Below, piece after piece: positions 33,584 through 41,974 of a DNA stretch of 48,962 bases. Below the pieces are notes generated by a model. That model had not been told where the DNA came from. It saw only the letters and a program-made list of their open reading frames with translations, and did not search any database. The stretch is from contig NZ_JAETXM010000027.1 in assembly GCF_024494465.1 (NCBI RefSeq), positions 1-48,962 on the forward strand, read 5' to 3'. The stretch is from Bacillus sp. V3B. GTDB taxonomy: Bacteria; Bacillota; Bacilli; Bacillales; Cytobacillaceae. A program made the position numbers and the translations under genes. Every line of letters begins with the position of its first letter. The stretch's first letter is position 1.

Positions 33584-34864
33584 ATGGTAAACGATAGAAT
33601 CCAACAATTAAAAGAGAGCTGGAATAATGACAAACGTTGGATGGGAATTACTAGACCTTATTCTGCAGAGGAAGTGATTAAACTAAGAGGTTCGATTGAT
33701 ATCGAACACACCCTTGCTCGTAAAGGGGCAGAAAAGCTATGGAATTTAATGAATGAGGAAAATTATGTCCACGCACTTGGTGCATTAACAGGTAATCAAG
33801 CCGTTCAACAGGTAAAAGCAGGTCTTAAGGCTATTTATTTAAGCGGTTGGCAGGTTGCTGCTGACGCGAATCTTGCTGGTCAAATGTATCCGGATCAAAG
33901 TCTATATCCAGTTAACAGTGTTCCTAATGTGGTTAAACGTATTAATCAGGCCTTACAACGGGCGGATCAAATTCATCATATTGAAGGTGATGAATCGATT
34001 GATTGGTTTGCACCGATCATGGCAGATGCAGAAGCGGGTTTTGGTGGTCAGTTAAATGTTTTTGAATTAATGAAAAGCATGATTGAAGCAGGTGCTTCAG
34101 GCGTTCACTTTGAAGATCAACTGTCATCCGAGAAAAAATGTGGTCATCTTGGTGGAAAGGTTCTACTACCAACTCAAACGGCTGTACGTAATTTAATTGC
34201 GGCTCGCCTGGCGGCCGATGTAATGGGTACCCCGACCATTTTAGTTGCACGAACAGATGCTAATGCAGCAGATTTGATTACAAGTGATGTGGACCCATAT
34301 GATGCTCCGTTTATTACTGGAGAGCGAACTTCAGAAGGATTCTTCCGTACGCGGGCTGGACTTGATCAAGCGATTGCTCGAGGCCTTGCGTATGCACCTT
34401 ATGCCGATTTAATTTGGTGTGAAACATCTGAACCGAACCTTGAAGAAGCGCAACGTTTTGCAAATGCGATTCATGAGAAATTCCCTGGTAAGATGTTAGC
34501 TTATAACTGTTCTCCTTCTTTTAATTGGAGACAAAAGCTTGACCAAAAAACAATCGCTAATTTTCAAGAAGAGCTTGCGAAAATGGGCTATAAATTCCAA
34601 TTTGTTACATTAGCTGGTTTCCATGCCTTAAACTATAGCATGTTTGAATTAGCACGTGGCTATAAAGAGGAAGGGATGGCAGCATATTCTGAGCTACAAC
34701 AATCAGAATTTAATAGTGAGAAATATGGTTATACAGCAACTAGACATCAAAGAGAAGTAGGAACAGGTTATTTTGATCAAGTTTCAATGGTCGTAACAGG
34801 TGGAGACTCTTCTACAACAGCACTAAAAGGATCAACTGAAGCAGAGCAATTTCAGTCTAAATAA
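33584..34864 (+). CDS. aceA: Isocitrate lyase
   Basis: 426 aa. Splits isocitrate to glyoxylate and succinate, the first step of the shunt. The catalytic signature KKCGHL is present, as are [18 protein letters not shown] with its metal-binding Asp, and FNW-type loop residues in CSPSFNW. AAGGGAGATGG precedes the ATG by 8-10 nt. It is separated from aceB by 189 nt, which hold a short inverted repeat TATTAG/CTAATA at 33494-33506 but no gene; a separate promoter there is possible but not clear. Confidence 0.97.
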   Translation: MVNDRIQQLKESWNNDKRWMGITRPYSAEEVIKLRGSIDIEHTLARKGAEKLWNLMNEENYVHALGALTGNQAVQQVKAGLKAIYLSGWQVAADANLAGQMYPDQSLYPVNSVPNVVKRINQALQRADQIHHIEGDESIDWFAPIMADAEAGFGGQLNVFELMKSMIEAGASGVHFEDQLSSEKKCGHLGGKVLLPTQTAVRNLIAARLAADVMGTPTILVARTDANAADLITSDVDPYDAPFITGERTSEGFFRTRAGLDQAIARGLAYAPYADLIWCETSEPNLEEAQRFANAIHEKFPGKMLAYNCSPSFNWRQKLDQKTIANFQEELAKMGYKFQFVTLAGFHALNYSMFELARGYKEEGMAAYSELQQSEFNSEKYGYTATRHQREVGTGYFDQVSMVVTGGDSSTTALKGSTEAEQFQSK

Positions 34865-34898
34865 TTCTTAGAATTGGATGTTGATATCTTTTACTAAA

Positions 34899-34940
34899 TA
34901 GATCCCCTCATTGAAATAATGAGGGGATCTATTTGATTTT
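34899..34940 (+). terminator. Terminator of aceA
   Basis: ATAGATCCCCTCATT pairs perfectly with AATGAGGGGATCTAT across a 5-nt loop, followed by a T-rich run (TTGATTTTT). One of the strongest stems in the window. Confidence 0.85.
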
Positions 34941-35050
34941 TGGCTCTATTAAACCATTCAGGGTAGCTGAAATCTGTGTAAATAAAATGTACATCTCACA
35001 CAGATGAGTCAAAAATCTGGTCTATCAACAGAGTTCGCTAACAGAGCCAA
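34940..35050. repeat. Small element with terminal inverted repeats (MITE-like)
   Basis: Bounded by TTGGCTCTATT and AACAGAGCCAA, an 11-bp inverted repeat with one mismatch, 111 bp in all. An inner pair ATCTGTGT / ACACAGAT lies near the centre. GGCTCTGTT resembles ends of IS6-family elements, but no target duplication or transposase is seen. No other copy was found in the window. Confidence 0.4.
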
Positions 35051-35171
35051 TGTTAAAAAAATGGAGTAATGAAGATTATTTTTAAAGCATATGGAAATGC
35101 TTACATTATTCACCTGTTAAGACAAAAATACATACATATAGTATGATAAATGAAGGGGGGGGGTGTCATTA

Positions 35172-35609
35172 TTGTCCAAATCAAAAGTAGACGATTATCT
35201 TCAACAAGGGATTCATGGCCCAAAGGTAACCAATCCGGATGAAAGAAGAAAGTTTCTAGGTACGCTTAGAGAGCGGATTGAAGTGGCGCTAACTCAAGGA
35301 CAAGTAATGGAAAAAGAGACTTATCTTGAAATCGAAGAAAAGATGAAAGAGTATCCACAGACTCAGTTGTTTTTAAACGGACATATTGATTACCGTTATT
35401 TATCGAAATATATAAAAAAGGCCAATCAATATAAGATTGAATATACAATTGTAACAAATAAGGAATACAATACGAAAGTTGGTCTTATTCTTGCTCATAG
35501 TGATGCTGTTGATAGAGAAAATATTTACGTAACAAAAGTGCCAAAGGCTCCCGAACAGAAGGAAGAAAGTAAAGGCCTATTTTCTTTTTTGAAAAAATTA
35601 ATTCCGTAA
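35172..35609 (+). CDS. yueI: YueI family protein (DUF1694)
   Basis: 145 aa. DYLQQGIHGPKVTNPDERRKF then LGTLRERIEVALT is the family's characteristic N-terminal block. Next come an ADP-ribosyl- or Rossmann-like middle of unknown function and a Lys-rich C-terminal tail. TTG 35172 is preferred over GTG 35163: the purine-rich site is a run of nine G residues (35155-35163) and overlaps the GTG, while TTG gives the family-like start MSKSKVDDYLQQG. In B. subtilis yueI lies elsewhere. No function is known. Confidence 0.75.
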   Translation: MSKSKVDDYLQQGIHGPKVTNPDERRKFLGTLRERIEVALTQGQVMEKETYLEIEEKMKEYPQTQLFLNGHIDYRYLSKYIKKANQYKIEYTIVTNKEYNTKVGLILAHSDAVDRENIYVTKVPKAPEQKEESKGLFSFLKKLIP

Positions 35610-35619
35610 CGAAAAGGTA

Positions 35620-35683
35620 ACGCTAAAAAAGTATCAGGCACTGAGTATGACCGATGCCTGAAAATCTTGTTTAGCGTTTTAAA
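35620..35683 (+). terminator. Nested hairpin between yueI and gatC
   Basis: Outer stem AACGCTAAA / TTTAGCGTT (35620-35628 with 35671-35679), inner stem TCAGGCA / TGCCTGA (35635-35641 with 35656-35662), then T4. The inner stem belongs to the dispersed TCAGGCAC motif family. Probably the yueI terminator. Confidence 0.5.
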
Positions 35684-35739
35684 ATTTGATATGATCAATA
35701 TTATTGTGTTATGTTCGAATACTTTGGAGGTGACCTGAA

Positions 35740-36030
35740 TTGACGAGAATTACGATCGATGAAGTAAAGCATGTGGCAAATCTAGCTAGACTTGCTATAA
35801 CAGAAGAAGAGGCTAAAATGTTTACCAATCAATTAGATGCGATCATTGGCTTTGCTGAACAGTTGAATGAACTGGATACTGACAATGTCGAGCCTACTTC
35901 GCATGTATTAGATATAAAAAATGTAATGCGTGAAGATATAGCGCAAGCTGGATTACCAATTGAAGAAGTGTTAAAGAATGCCCCAGAGCATGAAAATGGA
36001 CAAATTAGAGTCCCATCTATTATTGACTAA
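35740..36030 (+). CDS. gatC: Asp-tRNA(Asn)/Glu-tRNA(Gln) amidotransferase subunit C
   Basis: 96 aa. Small subunit that stabilises GatA-Gat[22 protein letters not shown] and the end [11 protein letters not shown] match the family. TTG start with GGAGGTGA 7 nt upstream. First gene of gatCAB; spacing to gatA is 14 nt. Confidence 0.96.
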   Translation: MTRITIDEVKHVANLARLAITEEEAKMFTNQLDAIIGFAEQLNELDTDNVEPTSHVLDIKNVMREDIAQAGLPIEEVLKNAPEHENGQIRVPSIID

Positions 36031-36044
36031 GGAGGAGAGACATA

Positions 36045-37502
36045 GTGAGTTTGTTTGATCATAAAGTTTCAGATCTACATGAACTGTTACATAAAAAGGA
36101 AATCACAGTGTCTGATCTTGTCGATGAATCGTATAAACGAATTCAAGCGGTAGATGACAAGGTACAGGCATTTTTAACGTTAGATGAGGAAAAAGCACGG
36201 GCAGCCGCAAAGAATTTAGATGAGAAGCTTGGAACAGACGAATCCAAAGGTCTGCTTTTTGGCATGCCGATTGGTGTAAAGGATAACATCGTCACGAAAG
36301 ATTTGCGTACGACTTGTGCGAGTAAAATACTTGAAAACTTTGATCCCATTTATAATGCAACCGTAGTAGACCACTTACATAAAGCAGAGACCATTACGAT
36401 TGGTAAATTAAATATGGACGAGTTTGCAATGGGTTCTTCCAATGAGAATTCATACTTTCAAAAAACACGTAACCCATGGAACTTAGAGAGAGTTCCAGGT
36501 GGTTCTTCAGGTGGCTCAGCAGCATCTGTTGCAGCCGGAGAGGTACCTTTTTCATTAGGATCTGATACAGGTGGCTCCATTAGACAACCGGCTTCTTTTT
36601 GTGGGGTTGTTGGCTTAAAACCAACCTATGGACGAGTATCTCGTTATGGATTAGTGGCTTTTGCCTCTTCGTTTGACCAAATTGGACCGATTACAAGGAC
36701 AGTAGAAGATAATGCCTACTTATTACAAGCCATTTCTGGATTGGATCCAATGGATTCCACTTCAGCTAATGTGGAAGTACCACACTTTGTAGGAGCTTTG
36801 ACAGGTGACATTAAAGGATTAAAGATCGCGGTTCCCAAAGAATACTTAGGAAAAGGCATTGGAGAAGAAGCACGTCAATCTGTTTTAGCTTCATTAAAAG
36901 TATTGGAAGGTCTTGGGGCTGTTTGGGAAGAAGTCTCATTACCACATTCTAAGTATGCTTTACCTGCCTACTATTTATTGTCTTCTTCAGAGGCTTCAGC
37001 AAACTTATCTCGTTTTGATGGTGTCCGGTATGGTTATCGTTCTCCAAACTCAGATAGTTTAATTGATTTGTATAAGAATACAAGGGCTGAAGGCTTTGGT
37101 GATGAAGTAAAACGTCGGATTATGCTTGGAACCTTTGCTTTGAGCTCAGGGTACTACGATGCTTATTATAAAAAGGCACAAAAAGCACGTACACTTATTA
37201 AAAAGGATTTTGAAGATATATTTGAAAACTATGATGTCATTATTGGACCAACAACACCAACACCAGCTTTTAAAATAGGTGAAAATACTTCAGATCCGTT
37301 AACGATGTATGCAAACGATATTTTGACTATTCCAGTGAACCTTGCAGGTGTTCCGGGAATTTCTATTCCTTGTGGATATGCAAATGGATTACCGTTAGGA
37401 TTACAAATTATCGGAAAGCATTTTGATGAAAGTACTGTTTACCGCGTTGCACATGCATTTGAACAAGCAACAGATTATCATAAACAAAAGCCTACACTGT
37501 AA
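36045..37502 (+). CDS. gatA: Asp-tRNA(Asn)/Glu-tRNA(Gln) amidotransferase subunit A
   Basis: 485 aa amidase that frees ammonia from glutamine for GatB. The Ser-cisSer-Lys site is visible: Lys in GVKDNIVT, serine loop [14 protein letters not shown], nucleophile region [19 protein letters not shown] start after GGAGGAGAG. Presence of GatCAB implies that Gln-tRNA(Gln) is made by the indirect route, usual in Bacillus. Confidence 0.97.
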   Translation: MSLFDHKVSDLHELLHKKEITVSDLVDESYKRIQAVDDKVQAFLTLDEEKARAAAKNLDEKLGTDESKGLLFGMPIGVKDNIVTKDLRTTCASKILENFDPIYNATVVDHLHKAETITIGKLNMDEFAMGSSNENSYFQKTRNPWNLERVPGGSSGGSAASVAAGEVPFSLGSDTGGSIRQPASFCGVVGLKPTYGRVSRYGLVAFASSFDQIGPITRTVEDNAYLLQAISGLDPMDSTSANVEVPHFVGALTGDIKGLKIAVPKEYLGKGIGEEARQSVLASLKVLEGLGAVWEEVSLPHSKYALPAYYLLSSSEASANLSRFDGVRYGYRSPNSDSLIDLYKNTRAEGFGDEVKRRIMLGTFALSSGYYDAYYKKAQKARTLIKKDFEDIFENYDVIIGPTTPTPAFKIGENTSDPLTMYANDILTIPVNLAGVPGISIPCGYANGLPLGLQIIGKHFDESTVYRVAHAFEQATDYHKQKPTL

Positions 37503-37514
37503 GGGGGGAGAACG

Positions 37515-38942
37515 ATGGAATTTGAAACAGTCATTGGACTTGAGGTCCATGTGGAATTGAAAACAGATTCGAAAATATTTTCAGCAAGCCCAAATAAATT
37601 TGGAGCAGAGCCTAATACCAATACGTCGGTCATTGAACTTGGCTATCCCGGTGTGTTACCTGTTTTAAATAAAAAAGTAGTAGATTATGGCATGAAAGCA
37701 TGTATGGCGTTGAATTGTGAAGTAGCAACACATACAAAATTTGATCGTAAGAATTACTTCTATCCTGATAATCCAAAAGCATACCAAATTTCCCAGTTTG
37801 ATAAACCAATTGGTGAACATGGCTGGATTGAAATTGAAGTGGATGGATATAAGAAGAAAATTGGCATTACTCGGATTCATTTAGAAGAAGATGCGGGAAA
37901 ACTAAATCACGAATACGGGTACTCGTTATGTGATTATAATCGTCAAGGAACCCCGTTAATTGAAATCGTATCTGAACCGGACATTCGAACTCCGAATGAA
38001 GCTTACGCCTATTTAGAAAAGCTAAAATCGATTATTCAATATACAGGTGTGTCTGATTGTAAAATGGAAGAAGGCTCACTTCGTTGTGATGCGAATATCT
38101 CTCTTCGTCCAGTAGGTCAGGAGGAATTTGGAACAAAGGCAGAGTTAAAGAACTTGAATTCTTTTAATTTTGTTCGTAAAGGTCTTGAACATGAAGAAAT
38201 AAGACAAGCTGCTGTTCTACGTTCTGGTGGTGTGATTGAACAGGAAACACGTCGTTTTGATGAAACAAGTAATTCAACGATCTTAATGCGTGTAAAAGAA
38301 GGATCTGATGATTACCGTTATTTCCCTGAGCCTGATTTAACTGATTTGTATATTGATGAGGATTGGAAAGCACGGATTCGTGCTGAAATTCCAGAGTTAC
38401 CAGATGAACGAAAAAAACGCTATGTCGAAGAATTAGGCTTACCTACATACGACGCAGCTGTTTTAACGGTAACGAAAGAAATGGCTGATTTCTTTGAAGC
38501 AACTGTAAAAGCGGGAGCAGATGCTAAGCTTGCATCAAACTGGCTGATGGGAGACGTATCTGCCTTCATAAAAGCTGAGCAAAAGGAATTGGAAGAGGTG
38601 GCTCTTACACCTCAGAGCCTTGCAGGCATGATCAAATTAATTGAAAACGGTACGATCTCTTCTAAGATTGCAAAGCAAGTCTTTAAAGAATTGATTGAAA
38701 ATGGTGGAGACGCTGAGAAAATTGTGAAAGAAAAAGGGCTTGTACAAGTATCTGACGAAGGCGCTCTTTTGAAATGGGTAACAGATGCGATTGATGCAAA
38801 TCCAAAATCTGTTGAAGATTTTAAAAACGGAAAAGCAAAAGCAATTGGTTCCCTTGTGGGTCAAGTGATGAAAGCTTCCAAAGGACAAGCAAATCCGCAA
38901 ATGGTGAACAAGCTATTGATGGAAGAATTGAAGAAACGATAA
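37515..38942 (+). CDS. gatB: Asp-tRNA(Asn)/Glu-tRNA(Gln) amidotransferase subunit B
   Basis: 475 aa. Phosphorylates and amidates the misacylated tRNA with ammonia from Gat[16 protein letters not shown] is the N-terminal signature, [18 protein letters not shown] and HLEEDAGKL form the catalytic cradle, and the C-terminal YqeY-like domain binds tRNA. GGGGGGAGA precedes the ATG. Confidence 0.97.
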   Translation: MEFETVIGLEVHVELKTDSKIFSASPNKFGAEPNTNTSVIELGYPGVLPVLNKKVVDYGMKACMALNCEVATHTKFDRKNYFYPDNPKAYQISQFDKPIGEHGWIEIEVDGYKKKIGITRIHLEEDAGKLNHEYGYSLCDYNRQGTPLIEIVSEPDIRTPNEAYAYLEKLKSIIQYTGVSDCKMEEGSLRCDANISLRPVGQEEFGTKAELKNLNSFNFVRKGLEHEEIRQAAVLRSGGVIEQETRRFDETSNSTILMRVKEGSDDYRYFPEPDLTDLYIDEDWKARIRAEIPELPDERKKRYVEELGLPTYDAAVLTVTKEMADFFEATVKAGADAKLASNWLMGDVSAFIKAEQKELEEVALTPQSLAGMIKLIENGTISSKIAKQVFKELIENGGDAEKIVKEKGLVQVSDEGALLKWVTDAIDANPKSVEDFKNGKAKAIGSLVGQVMKASKGQANPQMVNKLLMEELKKR

Positions 38943-38952
38943 TATTAAAAAG

Positions 38953-38982
38953 TGCTAGTAGAATTTTCTACTAGCATTTTTA
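38953..38982 (+). terminator. Terminator of gatCAB
   Basis: TGCTAGTAGA pairs perfectly with TCTACTAGCA across a 4-nt loop, followed by TTTTTATTTTA. Confidence 0.9.
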
Positions 38983-39030
38983 TTTTAGATTGTACATCTC
39001 AGAATGACAAATAGGGGGGCTTTGTCTTTT

Positions 39031-39047
39031 TTTGGTGCCTGACACCA
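39031..39047. repeat. Palindromic repeat GGTGCCTGACACC
   Basis: Near-palindrome in the 306-nt gap between gatB and the thioredoxin-fold gene. The same motif on the other strand (GTGTCAGGCACC) occurs near 46728, with degenerate forms near 35633 and 11112. The same gap has a 12-bp palindrome TTTCCCGGGAAA at 39066-39077 and CTTTGTCT / AGACAAAAG arms. No gene is seen in it. Confidence 0.5.
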
Positions 39048-39248
39048 TCAAAGTCATCGACAAGATTTCCCGGGAAAAGATAGGAATAGACAAAAGTTTG
39101 CGAATGCTGTCCCTTTAAATAAAGATATTTTAAGTGTTTAAACTTGAAATAAGGAGCGAACTTTCGGCAAGATGTAAATAACATCATGAGTAACATCTAT
39201 TTGAGACAATGCTGATTCTTAAAAAATATGAACAGGAGTGACGAGTGG

Positions 39249-39806
39249 ATGGAATTAGTACAGTGGTTTGAAAAGGGCTTAACAAAGGAAGATTATATGT
39301 CTGGAATGAAAGTGAATAAGGACGGAATGGATACAATCTATAACGGATTTACATTGAATAATCAAGAGAAGAAACAACTTGAAGGGGTAAAAGATAAAGG
39401 ATTAAAAGTGATTGCTTTATCAGAAGATTGGTGTGGGGATGCGATGTTAAATAATCCGATTCTGTTAACCATTGCTGAGGAAGCCAATATCGAAGTCCGG
39501 TTTTTATTACGTGACCAAAACCTTGAACTAATGGATCAGTATTTAACAAATGGAACAGCAAGGTCCATTCCTATTTATATTTTTATGGACCAAAACGGTG
39601 AGGAAAAAGCAGTATGGGGTCCTAGAGCTGAAAAGATACAAGAGCTAGTTATGCGTGAACGCAGTCAGCTTCCTGATCAAGAACGTCCTGAGTTTAAAGA
39701 AAAACAAATTCAACTGTACAAACAATTAGGAGCTAGATATCAGCAGGATGAAGAAATCTGGCATACTGTGGCAGAAAGTATTCTTTCTGTATTGCCCAAA
39801 GAATAA
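39249..39806 (+). CDS. Thioredoxin-fold family protein
   Basis: 185 aa. The central part has a thioredoxin-like fold pattern: VIALSEDWCGDAMLNNPILL (WCGD with a single Cys in place of CxxC), FLLRDQN, and SIPIYIFMDQNGE with the cis-Pro loop. A single Cys and no CxxC make disulfide reductase activity doubtful; a role in peroxide or thiol handling is only a guess. ATG 39249 is chosen because AGGAGTGA lies 8 nt upstream; ATG 39228 upstream has no ribosome binding site. No operon partner. Confidence 0.8.
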   Translation: MELVQWFEKGLTKEDYMSGMKVNKDGMDTIYNGFTLNNQEKKQLEGVKDKGLKVIALSEDWCGDAMLNNPILLTIAEEANIEVRFLLRDQNLELMDQYLTNGTARSIPIYIFMDQNGEEKAVWGPRAEKIQELVMRERSQLPDQERPEFKEKQIQLYKQLGARYQQDEEIWHTVAESILSVLPKE

Positions 39807-39847
39807 AGCTTTTCTTGATCAAGTAAATACAATACTTCATAACAATG

Positions 39848-39875
39848 GGAGTCTGGAAATTTCAGACTCCTTTTA
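39848..39875. terminator. Terminator between convergent genes
   Basis: GGAGTCTG pairs with CAGACTCC across a 7-nt loop, with TTTTATGTT on the plus side. It would end the thioredoxin-fold gene and perhaps the opposing plsY-like gene. Confidence 0.75.
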
Positions 39876-40487
39876 TGTTCTCTTTGGATTTATTCGATCA
39901 TAGGCTAAACTCTTATCTGTTGTTTTTGGCTCTTTATGATGGATGAAATTATAAATATTTGTTCGATGTAGGAATAGGAGTAACAGAAAGAAAATGAGAA
40001 AGAGAAGGTCATTTTCCGAACCGACTTCCATAAGGGCATAGAGAAGTAAAACGAGTCCAACAGAAAGGGAACCAAAGAAGACGTATTTCGTGATAATAAT
40101 AACAAAAATAAAGCAAATATAAGCAATTAAAAAAAGCCAAATATTAGCTATGAATAATACACCTGCTGTGGTGGCAATGGCCTTTCCACCTCTAAATCCA
40201 GCAAAAATGGGAAAACAATGGCCGATGACAGCAGCTAATCCAGTATAAAGAGGGGGTACATCCATTTGGAAAATAAAAGGTAAAAGTGCAGCTAAAGCTC
40301 CTTTTCCTACATCTACTAATAACACAATGGTTGCTGATTTCTTCCCAAGTACCCTAAGTGTATTCGTTGCACCTGGATTATAGCTTCCATGTTCACGAAT
40401 ATCAATACCAAAGAAGATATGACCAACGATTAATGCAGTTGGAATCGAACCCATTATATACGCAAAAATAAAAATGGGTAATATCAT
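39873..40487 (-). CDS. plsY: Glycerol-3-phosphate acyltransferase, PlsY family
   Basis: 204 aa integral membrane enzyme. It would acylate glycerol-3-phosphate from acyl-phosphate, the first step of phospholipid synthesis. The three PlsY motifs are present: [28 protein letters not shown] and [18 protein letters not shown]. On the minus strand AAAAGGATG lies 6-8 nt before the ATG. Several Bacillus species carry more than one PlsY-like gene; whether this is the housekeeping copy cannot be told from here. The tail after about residue 180 is polar and Lys-rich. Confidence 0.92.
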   Translation of the reverse strand: MILPIFIFAYIMGSIPTALIVGHIFFGIDIREHGSYNPGATNTLRVLGKKSATIVLLVDVGKGALAALLPFIFQMDVPPLYTGLAAVIGHCFPIFAGFRGGKAIATTAGVLFIANIWLFLIAYICFIFVIIITKYVFFGSLSVGLVLLLYALMEVGSENDLLFLIFFLLLLFLHRTNIYNFIHHKEPKTTDKSLAYDRINPKRT

Positions 40488-40608
40488 AGAATCATCCTTT
40501 TAAATGCTTTTTCTCTTCTTTTACTATAGTAGAGAGATTACAGATTTAGAAGTAGTTTTTACAGTGATCTTAATCAGATATTTTATTAAACTTTAAGAAT
40601 CGAACATA

Positions 40609-40636
40609 GATCTTAATCAAACGTTTGATTAAGATC
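40609..40636. promoter_or_regulatory. 28-bp perfect palindrome (possible operator)
   Basis: Arms GATCTTAATCAAAC and GTTTGATTAAGATC meet without a spacer. A direct partial copy GATCTTAATCA lies at 40567-40577. It is in the 438-nt gap between plsY (leftward) and the sigma operon (rightward), 122 bp from the plsY start. It has no T-tract, so a protein-binding site is more likely than a terminator. Confidence 0.5.
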
Positions 40637-40834
40637 ATTTGAAATTTGTATAGACTCTAGTTGTTGATCTGCTGTAAGGAATTTTGTCTCTTCCAGTGCT
40701 ATTTTCTCTCTATTTTTTCATAACCATAGCTAGATCCTTTTCTGATAAAGTGTCAATCTTGTTAACTAGGAATAATTTTCCATAGCATGGGAATGATCGG
40801 CTCTTTATCTGGAAATCTTTTTTAAACAAAATGG

Positions 40835-40862
40835 CTATGTTCATGATGATTGTTTAACATAG
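40835..40862. promoter_or_regulatory. Inverted repeat upstream of the ECF sigma operon
   Basis: CTATGTT (40835-40841) and AACATAG (40856-40862), 14 nt apart, about 65-90 bp before the sigma gene. The CGTC at 40915-40918 resembles an ECF -10 element but no AAC-type -35 stands at the right distance, so self-regulation is not supported by a clear promoter. The rest of the gap holds no gene. Confidence 0.3.
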
Positions 40863-40925
40863 ATAACAAAATAAAAATAAAGTGTTTTTCTGTAGGGATT
40901 ATCATAGAGTCTTTCGTCTATTAGG

Positions 40926-41501
40926 GTGGAAGCTTGCAGAAAGGGGGAGAGAGGGATTCGTGACCAAGTTCTTATTGAAAAAGTATTGAGCGGACATGAC
41001 CACGCTTTTCGGTTATTGGTAGAAAAATACCACAATGATCTATTTCGTATCATTTATGCTGTATTAAGAGATCAAAAAGAAGCAGAAGATGCCGCACAAG
41101 AAGTGTTTTTAAAGATCTATACCTCTCTCCCTAAATATGAGAATCAAGGCTTTAAAACATGGATAACAAGGATTGCTGTAAATCATGCGATCGACATGAA
41201 GCGAAAACGGGATCGAAGGCAAGAAGATGTAACGGATTCAGGAGAGTATGAATTTAGGAATTCTCAAAGTGTAAGCGTGGAAACGGAAGTCATAAATACA
41301 GAAAGACAGAAACTTGTTCGTAAAAAGTTGAATGAGTTACCGGAAAATTATCAGAAGGTGATCTACGACTTTTATATCGCTGAAAAAAGCTATCAGCAAA
41401 TGGCTAAGGAGCAGAATGTTCAAGTTAAGACCATTGAGACGAAGCTTTATCGTGCCCGTAACTGGATGAAGAAACATTGGAAGGAGGACGATTTTTCATG
41501 A
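40926..41501 (+). CDS. ECF-type RNA polymerase sigma factor
   Basis: 191 aa. Region 2: AFRLLVEKYHNDLFRIIYAV, then EDAAQEVFLKIYTSL and the GFKTWITRIAVNHAIDMKRK promoter-melting part. Region 4: LPENYQKVIYDFYIAEKSYQ with KTIETKLYRARNWMKK, the -35 binding helix. There is no region 1.1 or 3, so it is a group 4 (ECF) factor. The start is uncertain: GTG 40926 has a weak site, while a strong purine-rich block (40939-40953) is followed by in-frame ATT 40956 and no standard codon. The last four bases overlap the next gene's ATG (ATGA), typical of sigma/anti-sigma pairs. Confidence 0.9.
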   Translation: MEACRKGERGIRDQVLIEKVLSGHDHAFRLLVEKYHNDLFRIIYAVLRDQKEAEDAAQEVFLKIYTSLPKYENQGFKTWITRIAVNHAIDMKRKRDRRQEDVTDSGEYEFRNSQSVSVETEVINTERQKLVRKKLNELPENYQKVIYDFYIAEKSYQQMAKEQNVQVKTIETKLYRARNWMKKHWKEDDFS

Positions 41502-41974
41502 CGCATTATTCTTATGAAGAGTGGATGAAATACGTGAAAAATGAGTTGGGTCAAGAGATACAAGAAATGTATGAAAACCATCTTTATAGCTGTGACCAAT
41601 GTTTAGACCTTTATCTTCAGGCGGTAACAGAGGTGGAAAGTGAATTACCATTCATCACAGATGATACACAATTTACTGATGTGGTGATGACTCAAGTCTC
41701 AGAAGTTCAGCTTTCTTCTGTAAAGAGTGTAAAGGAAAAAAGGAGTGAGAAAAAGCGGTTCTATCAATCGGCCGTATTCCATTATACGATTGCAGCTGCC
41801 ATGACCATTCTTTTAATGACAACGGGTGTTTTCCAGTCGCTGACGCAATATGCTGAAAACATACAAAGTCCTAATTTTCAGAAGAAAGAAACGTCAATGA
41901 CAGCAGGTTTTGTTGATAAAACCTTTGCTTGGATGGATTTATTAGAGGAAAAAAATAAGAAGGAGGAAAAATAA
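41498..41974 (+). CDS. Zinc-type membrane anti-sigma factor
   Basis: 158 aa. The N-terminal ~60 residues contain HLYSCDQC, matching HxxxCxxC of the zinc-binding anti-sigma (ZAS/RsiW-like) domain. A charged linker is followed by one transmembrane segment (about residues 92-113, YTIAAAMTILLMTTGVFQSL) and a ~45-residue outer tail. AAGGAGG lies 6 nt before ATG 41498; the gene overlaps the sigma gene by 4 nt. By family knowledge it would hold the sigma factor at the membrane until a signal triggers proteolysis. The short outer tail gives no hint of the signal. Confidence 0.85.
   Translation: MTHYSYEEWMKYVKNELGQEIQEMYENHLYSCDQCLDLYLQAVTEVESELPFITDDTQFTDVVMTQVSEVQLSSVKSVKEKRSEKKRFYQSAVFHYTIAAAMTILLMTTGVFQSLTQYAENIQSPNFQKKETSMTAGFVDKTFAWMDLLEEKNKKEEK

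Noticed and set aside
39066-39077. TTTCCCGGGAAA palindrome as an operator
   Set aside because: Twelve bases, single occurrence, no adjacent promoter; listed only as part of the gap description.
40891-40920. Autoregulatory ECF promoter before the sigma gene
   Set aside because: CGTC is present but no AAC-containing -35 element stands 15-17 nt upstream.
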